Shown in pieces: positions 1 through 4,813 of a stretch of DNA of 8,982 bases. Both the position numbers and the translations under genes were made by a program. Location of the stretch: the NCBI GenBank assembly GCA_902782875.1, contig CACZPE010000052.1:1-8982 (forward strand), written 5' to 3'. The stretch comes from an uncultured Ruminococcus sp. (lineage in GTDB: Bacteria; Bacillota_A; Clostridia; Oscillospirales; Ruminococcaceae). The notes under the pieces are model-generated. The model was not told the origin of the DNA and searched no databases. It saw nothing but the letters and a program-made list of their open reading frames with translations. The stretch's first letter is position 1; every line of letters begins with the position of its first letter.

Positions 1-33
1 GGACCCTTCCGTTGTCTATGTCCTGATTTTACA

Positions 34-50
34 AGTTGAAGGGTTCAACT
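34..50. repeat. Short perfect palindrome in intergenic DNA
   Basis: AGTTGAA at 34-40 and TTCAACT at 44-50 are perfect reverse complements around a GGG loop. A second, competing pairing exists between ACCCTTC at 3-9 and GAAGGGT at 38-44. No T-tract follows on either strand, so it does not look like an intrinsic terminator. It may be part of the end of a gene lying left of the window or part of a dispersed repeat together with the adjacent heptamers. Function is unknown. Confidence 0.45.
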
Positions 51-75
51 CCACTCTCCACACTCCAAACTCCAC
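48..75. repeat. Heptamer tandem repeat, four copies of ACTCCAC-like unit
   Basis: Four consecutive 7-base units read ACTCCAC (48-54), TCTCCAC (55-61), ACTCCAA (62-68) and ACTCCAC (69-75). A decaying fifth copy begins ACTGAC at 76. One strand is almost purely C, A and T. The repeat lies between the palindrome at 34-50 and the terminator of the leftward operon and does not overlap a recognisable gene. It resembles in style the short tandemly repeated heptamers known from other bacteria. Whether it recurs in this genome cannot be seen from here. Confidence 0.6.
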
Positions 76-110
76 ACTGACCCACGCATACCCTGACCCT
101 TTCATATAAA

Positions 111-137
111 AAACTCCCGAATGTAGATCGGGAGTTT
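111..137 (-). terminator. Intrinsic terminator of the sigma/anti-sigma operon
   Basis: AAACTCCCGA (111-120) and TCGGGAGTTT (128-137) form a perfect 10-bp stem with a 7-base loop. Read on the minus strand, the stem runs straight into a run of T residues (complement of the A-run at 109-113). It lies about 25 bases beyond the stop codon of the leftward membrane protein gene, so it ends that transcript. Confidence 0.9.
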
Positions 138-161
138 GTGTAATAAGTCCGTGTCATAGTG

Positions 162-1325
162 TCAGCTCACCAGCTGAGAAAGAACGGCGGGGAATTCCTT
201 CAGCTCGTAGGTAACATACATATCGCTGCTGCCTCCGGGCACCCTGAACGTTACCGTAACGGTGCTGACATATGCTCTTATGTAGTTTTCCCCGTTGTAA
301 AGATCGATCACATACAGGCTGTCCGACGGGGTGATGTGATCCTTTCTCACAGGCTCACCGAGCTCGGTGATCTCTCTGATAAGCTCATCAGCCGCCGTTG
401 CGTCGAGCATCTGCGGAAGTCCCGATGCGGTAGGTATAACCGTTACCTCTCCGCCGAGATAGTCGCTGTATATCGTTTCGGGAGTGACCTTCCTGCTGTC
501 TCTGTTTATTATATGGATATCAGAATTGCTGTATCCTCCGTAAGTCACGGTATCCGATGCAGTGGCACCGCCTGCGGCAATGGCGTATACATCCGGCGAG
601 TCGGGTCTTCTTATACTATTGTCCTGCGGGGTGCTGTCGCCTGCGTATACATCAAAGGTCTCCTCAAAGTCCTCCTCTGTCGCCTCTTCATCAACTACAT
701 CATCCATCTTGAATTCATTGGAAGGGCGTTCTTCGAGATAAGTCTCTGCTGTCTCAGAGACGGACTGCTCTGTTTCTGCCTGAGTGGTCTGCGCAGTTGT
801 GACCTCCGCTTCGGCGACAGCTACGCTGCCCTTTACAGTCAGGGTATCATCGTTGTCTTCCTCGCCGCTGTTCTCATAGTATACAGCAACATCTTCGGCA
901 ACAGCAGCCTCGACCTCTACGGTCTCTTCAACAAGCGCTTCTGCTTCAACAGTATTCTCCGGAGCTTCTCCTGCTGTTTTGTCAGCATGCATATCAACTT
1001 CTGCTTCTTCTGTCATGTCATCCTGTATTTCTTCTGCGTCGTCAAGTGCCTCTGTTATCATAACGCCGTCAACAGCCTGTTCGTCAGCCTGCTTTGTATA
1101 AAGCTTAGTGTCATTGAGATTTGAGTGGAGAACCACAACTATTGCGGCACATGCTGCAAGTGCGGCAAGGGGTGCTGCCCTGCCGACTGACATTTTTATC
1201 TTCGGAGCTTGTGATACAGGCTCGGTATCACGGATCTCGCGCATTTTTCTTGCTGTGCGTTCCTTGAAGGCATCGGAGGCGGTGATGCCGTTCATTGCGC
1301 TTTTATATTCCTTCATATCAGGCAT
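162..1325 (-). CDS. Putative membrane anti-sigma factor with acidic extracytoplasmic linker
   Basis: A 387-residue single-pass membrane protein. Residues 1-48 are a polar, basic, presumably cytoplasmic segment. Residues 49-67 (AAPLAALAACAAIVVVL region) are one transmembrane helix. Residues 81-230 are an extremely acidic linker with about 52 Asp/Glu against 4 Lys/Arg. Residues 280-387 form a compact predicted beta-rich domain. The gene directly follows an ECF sigma factor and overlaps it by 8 bases, the usual place for a cognate anti-sigma factor, so the role is inferred from context. No His-x3-Cys-x2-Cys zinc motif is present; the only cysteine is in the membrane helix. I chose the ATG at 1325 because AGGAG (1335-1339) sits 9 bases upstream. 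A TTG at 1334 would lie too close to that site, and an ATG at 1316 is too far away. I do not recognise the C-terminal domain as a named family. Confidence 0.75.
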   Translation of the reverse strand: MPDMKEYKSAMNGITASDAFKERTARKMREIRDTEPVSQAPKIKMSVGRAAPLAALAACAAIVVVLHSNLNDTKLYTKQADEQAVDGVMITEALDDAEEIQDDMTEEAEVDMHADKTAGEAPENTVEAEALVEETVEVEAAVAEDVAVYYENSGEEDNDDTLTVKGSVAVAEAEVTTAQTTQAETEQSVSETAETYLEERPSNEFKMDDVVDEEATEEDFEETFDVYAGDSTPQDNSIRRPDSPDVYAIAAGGATASDTVTYGGYSNSDIHIINRDSRKVTPETIYSDYLGGEVTVIPTASGLPQMLDATAADELIREITELGEPVRKDHITPSDSLYVIDLYNGENYIRAYVSTVTVTFRVPGGSSDMYVTYELKEFPAVLSQLVS

Positions 1326-1845
1326 CAAAATCAACTCCTAACCTTTTCTTCAGCAGCGCCCGTCCCCTGGCAAGCCTTGTACCGACGGTCGCTTTTGATA
1401 TTTTGTATACGCCCGCGATCTGGGCGATGGACATTTCTTCAAAATAATACAGATGTATGACTGTTCTGTATTTCTCCGGCAGTGCCATGACTGCCTTCAC
1501 AACCGGACTGTCGTCCTCGGGCAGCATATCGTCCTCACTGCCCGGTGCCGCATGTTCAGCGGTCGTATCATCCTCTAACGACACTGTATATCTCACCCGT
1601 GCGGATTTGAGATGATTCTTGCATTTATTGACGGCTACCCTCAGCAGCCACGCCTTTTCATGTTCATCGCTCTCAAATATCATCCTGCTCTTCACAAGCT
1701 CGCAGAAGACATCTTCGGCAATGTCCTCCGCATCGTGATAGCTCCGCACATACGAATAGCACAGCCTTATCACCGCATCCGAGTAGGTATCAAGTATATA
1801 TCTTATGTATCCGTCGTCAAAGGTACCTTTTGTACCCGAATACAT
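1318..1845 (-). CDS. ECF-family RNA polymerase sigma factor
   Basis: A 175-residue sigma-70 family protein of ECF (group 4) size. Region 2 spans about residues 18-84 and includes the core-binding motif DAEDIAEDVF (38-47) and WLLRVAVNKCKNHLK (66-80). An acidic linker (85-113) separates it from region 4 (about 114-170), which has LPEKYRTVIHLYYFEEMS followed by a helix-turn-helix (137-165). There is no region 1 or 3. It would recruit RNA polymerase to a small regulon, probably including its own promoter as is common in the family. The ATG start at 1845 is preceded by AAAGGAG (1853-1859) at 7 bases. The stop codon lies inside the start of the downstream membrane protein gene, so the two are probably translationally coupled. 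The specific ECF group and the inducing signal cannot be told from sequence. Confidence 0.93.
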   Translation of the reverse strand: MYSGTKGTFDDGYIRYILDTYSDAVIRLCYSYVRSYHDAEDIAEDVFCELVKSRMIFESDEHEKAWLLRVAVNKCKNHLKSARVRYTVSLEDDTTAEHAAPGSEDDMLPEDDSPVVKAVMALPEKYRTVIHLYYFEEMSIAQIAGVYKISKATVGTRLARGRALLKKRLGVDFDA

Positions 1846-1870
1846 GGAGTGGCTCCTTTCCTTTCAGTCT

Positions 1871-1883
1871 TCCGCATTGCGGA
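1871..1883 (-). other. Small hairpin in the sigma factor 5' leader
   Basis: TCCGC (1871-1875) and GCGGA (1879-1883) are perfect reverse complements with a 3-base loop, 12 bases upstream of the Shine-Dalgarno of the sigma factor gene. It is too short and lacks a T-tract to be a terminator. It could modestly affect translation or mRNA stability, or be chance. Confidence 0.3.
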
Positions 1884-1913
1884 CGCCCTTTAAGCTAATA
1901 GCCCGCTCTGTAT

Positions 1914-1919
1914 ATTATA
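1914..1919 (-). promoter_or_regulatory. Candidate -10 element for the sigma/anti-sigma operon
   Basis: On the minus strand a perfect TATAAT lies about 68 bases upstream of the sigma factor start codon. No TTGACA-like -35 sits at 16-18 bases from it; that position is an A-run. Either it is an A-tract/UP-element-dependent housekeeping promoter, or the true start is an ECF-type promoter nearby that I could not recognise. AACT (1921-1924) and AGTT (1933-1936) form a small inverted repeat just upstream. Confidence 0.5.
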
Positions 1920-2020
1920 CAACTTTTTTATGAGTTTTTTTTCATCAGGCCGAAAAAATATTGCACAAATTTTCAGGCAACACATTGTAGAATTTTGTCA
2001 GCCAAGTTTTGTATCAGCCC

Positions 2021-2049
2021 TTGACACGGCTTCATATATATGTTAAACT
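2021..2049 (+). promoter_or_regulatory. Promoter of the L10 leader-rplJ-rplL transcript
   Basis: A perfect -35 TTGACA (2021-2026), a 17-base spacer and a -10 TAAACT (2044-2049) are present. The -10 is preceded by TG at 2041-2042, giving an extended -10 (TGnTAAACT). Transcription would begin near 2056, just before the conserved L10 leader. Strength and position fit a housekeeping sigma-A promoter for ribosomal protein genes. Confidence 0.85.
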
Positions 2050-2055
2050 AATCAA

Positions 2056-2200
2056 GTCGGTAACGACAAGGCTATCTATGTTCTAAAGACAGCAGGATTT
2101 TGATGATGATCAATGTAATACCTGCCGAGGAAAGATCGCTGTTATAAACGAACAGTATGCTCTTTTTGTCTTTTGAAAGCCAAAAAGGGCTTTTCTTTTT
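2056..2200 (+). ncRNA. Ribosomal protein L10 leader (cis-regulatory RNA)
   Basis: The leader carries the characteristic pair of L10-leader segments: GACAGCAGG (2088-2096) and CCTGCCGAGG (2121-2130). GCAGG (2092-2096) pairs with CCTGC (2121-2125), enclosing a hairpin TTGAT/ATCAA (2100-2104 with 2109-2113). A further hairpin CTGTT/AACAG (2139-2143 with 2151-2155) precedes an intrinsic terminator. In the known Firmicutes regulation, L10 (with L7/L12) binds this RNA and limits expression of rplJL. The region lies exactly between the promoter and rplJ. Recognition is by motif and position, not by covariance search, and the end boundaries are approximate. Confidence 0.88.
2159..2200 (+). terminator. 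Attenuator terminator in the L10 leader
   Basis: GCTCTTTTTG (2159-2168) pairs with CAAAAAGGGC (2181-2190) to form a 10-bp stem with one G-U pair and a 12-base loop, followed by TTTTCTTTTT. It lies 45 bases before rplJ, so it would stop transcription before the coding region when formed, consistent with attenuation by L10. A shorter alternative stem AAAGCC/GGCTTT (2176-2181 with 2188-2193) overlaps it. Confidence 0.85.
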
Positions 2201-2244
2201 GAATTGACGGTAGCTCACTTATCCACACGGAGGTGAAATACACA

Positions 2245-2757
2245 ATGGCAAGCGCAAAGGCACTTGAAAGCAAGCAGGCTAGAGTTGCAGAGCTCACCGA
2301 GCTCCTCAAGAACTCCGCAGCAGGCGTTCTCGTTGACTACAAGGGTATCACCGTTGAGGAGGATACCAAGCTCAGAAAAGAGCTCAGAGAAGCTGATGTT
2401 ACTTACTTCGTAGAGAAGAACACCATGCTCCGCAGAGCACTCAGCGAGGCAGGCATCAATGGTCTCGAGGGCGTACTCGAGGGCACAACTGCTATCGCAC
2501 TCAGCAGCGGCGACCAGACTGCTCCTGCACGTATCCTCGGTAAGTTCGCTGAGGCTCACGACGACAAGTTCAACCTCAAGGCAGGCTTCATAGGCACTGA
2601 GATCTATGACGAGAAGGGCGTTATCGCTCTCTCCAAGATTCCTTCCAGAGAGACTCTTCTTGCACAGCTCGTTGGCTCTCTCCAGGGTCCCATGCAGAAG
2701 CTCGCAGCTACTCTTCAGGCTCTTCAGGAGAAGAAGGCAGCAGAGGAAGCAGCATAA
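2245..2757 (+). CDS. rplJ: Large-subunit ribosomal protein L10 (uL10)
   Basis: A 170-residue protein, normal length for bacterial L10. It forms the base of the ribosomal stalk, binding 23S rRNA through its N-terminal globular domain and L7/L12 dimers through its C-terminal helix. The family pattern is clear: N-terminal LxxxKxxxVxEL-like helix, VLVDYKGITVEE (28-39), TYFVEKNTMLRRAL (53-66), IGTEIYDEKGV and a Lys/Ala/Glu-rich C-terminal helix. The ATG at 2245 has GGAGGTGA (2229-2236) at 8 bases; a GTG at 2233 lies inside that site and is not the start. Codon choice is strongly biased (CTC, GTT, AAG), as expected for high expression. Expression is governed by the L10 leader upstream. rplL follows after 84 bases. 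Confidence 0.98.
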   Translation: MASAKALESKQARVAELTELLKNSAAGVLVDYKGITVEEDTKLRKELREADVTYFVEKNTMLRRALSEAGINGLEGVLEGTTAIALSSGDQTAPARILGKFAEAHDDKFNLKAGFIGTEIYDEKGVIALSKIPSRETLLAQLVGSLQGPMQKLAATLQALQEKKAAEEAA

Positions 2758-2841
2758 GGCTCTTCCATCATTTCATGTGTGCATAATGCACACGCTTATG
2801 TTTCGATAGAAACAAATAATATTAAAAAGGAGATCATTATC

Positions 2842-3213
2842 ATGGCATCTGAAAAGATCACACAGTTTATTGAAGATATCAAGACCCTTTCTGTTCTCGA
2901 GCTTGCTGAGCTCGTAGACGCTATTCAGGAAGAATTCGGCGTTACAGCAGTTGTAGCAGCAGCAGGCCCCGCAGCAGGCGGCGCAGCAGCTGAGGCTGAG
3001 AAGACTGAGTTCGACGTTGTTCTCGTATCCTTCGGCGATGCTAAGATGAACGTTATCAAGGCTGTTAAGGACGCTTGCGGTCTTTCCCTCAAGGAAGCTA
3101 AGGAAGCTGTTGAGGCTGCTCCCAAGGCTATTAAGGAAGGCGCTTCCAAGGCTGAGGCTGAGGATCTCAAGGCTAAGCTCGAAGCAGCTGGCGCTACCAT
3201 CGAGCTCAAGTAA
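2842..3213 (+). CDS. rplL: Large-subunit ribosomal protein L7/L12 (bL12)
   Basis: A 123-residue acidic protein with the three expected parts. There is an N-terminal dimerisation helix pair (about 1-38, [20 protein letters not shown]), an Ala/Gly/Pro hinge (about 39-52) and a C-terminal domain (about 56-123) that binds translation factors. The usual conserved stretch TGLGLKEAK reads CGLSLKEAK here (about 79-87), a mild divergence in the helix-turn that contacts elongation factors. The ATG at 2842 has AAGGAG (2827-2832) at 9 bases; an in-frame upstream ATG at 2779 lacks a ribosome binding site and the family's N-terminus. It is cotranscribed with rplJ, has very biased codons, and is closed by a hairpin 22 bases after the stop. 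Confidence 0.98.
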   Translation: MASEKITQFIEDIKTLSVLELAELVDAIQEEFGVTAVVAAAGPAAGGAAAEAEKTEFDVVLVSFGDAKMNVIKAVKDACGLSLKEAKEAVEAAPKAIKEGASKAEAEDLKAKLEAAGATIELK

Positions 3214-3235
3214 TCGGCATTTGAGCAGAATTTAT

Positions 3236-3272
3236 CCCCCGTGCCGCCCGTGTGCGCCACGGGGGTGTTTTT
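3236..3272 (+). terminator. Intrinsic terminator after rplL
   Basis: CCCCCGTG (3236-3243) and CACGGGGG (3258-3265) form a perfect GC-rich 8-bp stem with a 14-base loop, followed by TGTTTTTA. It closes the rplJL unit. Its T-tract ends only about 17 bases before the next start codon, so the transporter gene downstream has no room for its own promoter after it. Confidence 0.88.
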
Positions 3273-3289
3273 ACGAAAGGATGGTTTAA

Positions 3290-4597
3290 ATGGGAAGCGG
3301 CGGATGGCGCACCAATAAATGGGTGCGTGCGGCTATACCCGCACTCCTGCTCCATTGCAGCATAGGTACGGTGTATTGCTGGTCTATCTTCAGTCAGGAG
3401 ATAGCTGACTATATAGGTTTTTCTAAGGGCGCAACTGAATGGGCTTTCAGCTTTGCGATATTCTTCCTCGGTATGTCTGCAGCATTCCTGGGCAATATCG
3501 TTGAGAAAGACATACACAAATCCTCTCTCATAGCTACGATATGCTTTGCAGCAGGTATGGCAGGCACAGGTTTCTTCATCTGGTACGGCGGCAATCATCA
3601 GGGCAGCCTGCTCTCGCTGATCGGTATATATATCAGCTACGGCTTTATCATGGGCGTAGGCCTCGGCACCGGTTATCTTTCGCCTGTCAAGACGCTCATG
3701 CTCTGGTTTCAGGACAGAAAGGGCCTTGCTACCGGACTTGCAGTTGCAGGCTTCGGCGCTGCAAAGGCTATCGCAAGCCCTATAATGCAGGCTATGCTTG
3801 AAAATCTCGGCACCACGGGCATATACAAGATGTTCTTCATCCTTGCAGGTGTATACTTCGTAATGATGTTCATCGGACATCTGCTCCTTGCAAAGCCCGC
3901 AGGCTGGGTAGAGCCCAAGGGCAAGGGTGAGAAGCCTTCCATCATGGCTACTCTCAAGACAAAGCCCATCACCAACTATATCGGTATATGGGTGATGTTC
4001 TACATCAATATCACCTGCGGCCTTGCTCTTATCTCCCAGGAGAAGATGATCGTCAAGTGTGTCGGTCTTGCAGCATTCGCAGGCGTTATCTCCACTGTAT
4101 CCGCTATATTCAACGCAGGCGGCAGACTCGGCTTCTCTGCATGGGCTGACACCATGAAGGACAGAAACACCATCTACAAGATGATATTCATAATATCCAT
4201 CGCATTCACCGGTCTTGTAATGCTCACTCAGGGTATAAAGAACGGAGAGGGCAACGGACTGCTGATATTCCTCGTGCTTGCTCTCATATTCCTTGTAAAT
4301 GCTGGATACGGCGGCGGCTTCTCCAATGTTCCCACGCTTCTTTCCGACCATTACGGGATGGGCTCTATCAGTGCGATACACGGAATTACTCTTTCCGCCT
4401 GGGCTTTTGCAGGCCTTACCGGAAATCAGGTCGCTACCTATATCGTTAACCATTCTGGCGAATGGATAGAGCATGACGGAATACAGATGAATCCCGTCGG
4501 ATATCAGAATGTGCTTTACTTCACTCTTGCACTCTATGTAGTGGCACTTATCCTTTGTCTTGTACTCGTAAAACCGGTAGACAACAAGAAAAAGTAA
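3290..4597 (+). CDS. OxlT-like major facilitator superfamily transporter
   Basis: A 435-residue polytopic inner-membrane protein with about 12 hydrophobic helices split by a hydrophilic central loop (about 202-226, Lys/Gly/Glu-rich). It matches the oxalate:formate antiporter / monocarboxylate-type MFS group. Supporting stretches are CSIGTVYCWSIF (23-34), GVGLGTGYLSP (122-132), WFQDRKGLATGLAVAGFG (139-156), GGRLGFSAWAD (277-287) and NVPTLLSDHYG (346-356). Members often move small carboxylates such as oxalate, formate or lactate; the substrate here is unknown. The helix-11 stretch (about 362-378) has no Lys or Arg, so the OxlT charge pair cannot be assumed. The ATG at 3290 has AAAGGA (3276-3281) at 8 bases. 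It lies just after the rplL terminator and ends before a strong terminator of its own. Confidence 0.88.
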   Translation: MGSGGWRTNKWVRAAIPALLLHCSIGTVYCWSIFSQEIADYIGFSKGATEWAFSFAIFFLGMSAAFLGNIVEKDIHKSSLIATICFAAGMAGTGFFIWYGGNHQGSLLSLIGIYISYGFIMGVGLGTGYLSPVKTLMLWFQDRKGLATGLAVAGFGAAKAIASPIMQAMLENLGTTGIYKMFFILAGVYFVMMFIGHLLLAKPAGWVEPKGKGEKPSIMATLKTKPITNYIGIWVMFYINITCGLALISQEKMIVKCVGLAAFAGVISTVSAIFNAGGRLGFSAWADTMKDRNTIYKMIFIISIAFTGLVMLTQGIKNGEGNGLLIFLVLALIFLVNAGYGGGFSNVPTLLSDHYGMGSISAIHGITLSAWAFAGLTGNQVATYIVNHSGEWIEHDGIQMNPVGYQNVLYFTLALYVVALILCLVLVKPVDNKKK

Positions 4598-4603
4598 ACT
4601 ATG

Positions 4604-4635
4604 ATCCGCACTGCCAAAACAGTGCGGATATTTTT
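4604..4635 (+). terminator. Intrinsic terminator after the MFS transporter
   Basis: ATCCGCACTG (4604-4613) and CAGTGCGGAT (4620-4629) form a perfect 10-bp stem around a 6-base loop (CCAAAA), followed by ATTTTT. It begins 6 bases after the transporter stop codon and separates it from the next transcription unit. Confidence 0.94.
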
Positions 4636-4669
4636 GTATACTATAAGTTGTTTCAATTATGAAAATTTA

Positions 4670-4698
4670 TTGACAATATGAATAATAAGTGATATAAT
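4670..4698 (+). promoter_or_regulatory. Consensus sigma-A promoter of the receptor-maf-ppk1 cluster
   Basis: A perfect -35 TTGACA (4670-4675), a 17-base spacer and a perfect -10 TATAAT (4693-4698) lie in AT-rich DNA just after the preceding terminator. Transcription is expected near 4705, leaving a leader of roughly 110 bases before the receptor gene. A full consensus match suggests strong basal transcription, unless a regulator or the leader limits it. Confidence 0.92.
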
Positions 4699-4704
4699 AA
4701 CAAC

Positions 4705-4813
4705 AGGTATGTTCTGATGCTGATAAGCATTTCTGACCGTACAACGTATCTTTAGTACTGATTTGTCCAAATACCGGCATTTTAATGATAGCCGCCAATA
4801 CGGAGGTAACGTT
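4705..4813 (+). promoter_or_regulatory. Uncharacterised 5' leader of the receptor operon
   Basis: About 110 untranslated bases separate the predicted transcription start from the receptor ATG. It contains a hairpin ATGCT-GATA-AGCAT (4717-4730) and possible long-range pairings: GGTAT (4706-4710) with ATACC (4771-4775), and CCGTA (4737-4741) with TACGG (4799-4803). The last of these touches the Shine-Dalgarno GGAGG at 4802-4806. I do not recognise a known riboswitch; in particular the conserved c-di-GMP aptamer segments are absent. The helices are short and could be chance. Confidence 0.35.

Noticed and set aside
1..110. CRISPR array or insertion sequence end
   Set aside because: The repeat unit is only 7 bases without spacers, and there is no transposase or target-site duplication visible.
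159..1124. 321-codon open frame on the plus strand opposite the anti-sigma gene
   Set aside because: It overlaps the leftward membrane protein gene completely. The translated product is a Cys/Leu-rich low-complexity echo of the acidic linker on the other strand.
1332..1334. TTG start for the anti-sigma candidate
   Set aside because: It directly abuts the AGGAG site with no spacing, whereas the ATG at 1325 is 9 bases away.
2176..2193. AAAGCC/GGCTTT as the main leader terminator
   Set aside because: The overlapping 10-bp stem at 2159-2190 is longer and is followed directly by the T-tract, so it is the better terminator.
2233..2244. GTG start four codons upstream for L10
   Set aside because: The GTG lies inside the Shine-Dalgarno GGAGGTGA; the ATG at 2245 is correctly spaced and gives the usual L10 N-terminus.
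3206..4474. 422-codon open frame on the minus strand opposite the transporter
   Set aside because: It is entirely antisense to a convincing MFS gene, has no ribosome binding site or recognisable domain, and its Ser/Cys/His-rich composition is typical of a shadow frame made by biased codons.
4705..4813. c-di-GMP or other known riboswitch upstream of the receptor
   Set aside because: Receptor genes in Clostridia can carry c-di-GMP riboswitches, but the conserved aptamer segments are not present and only short helices are seen.
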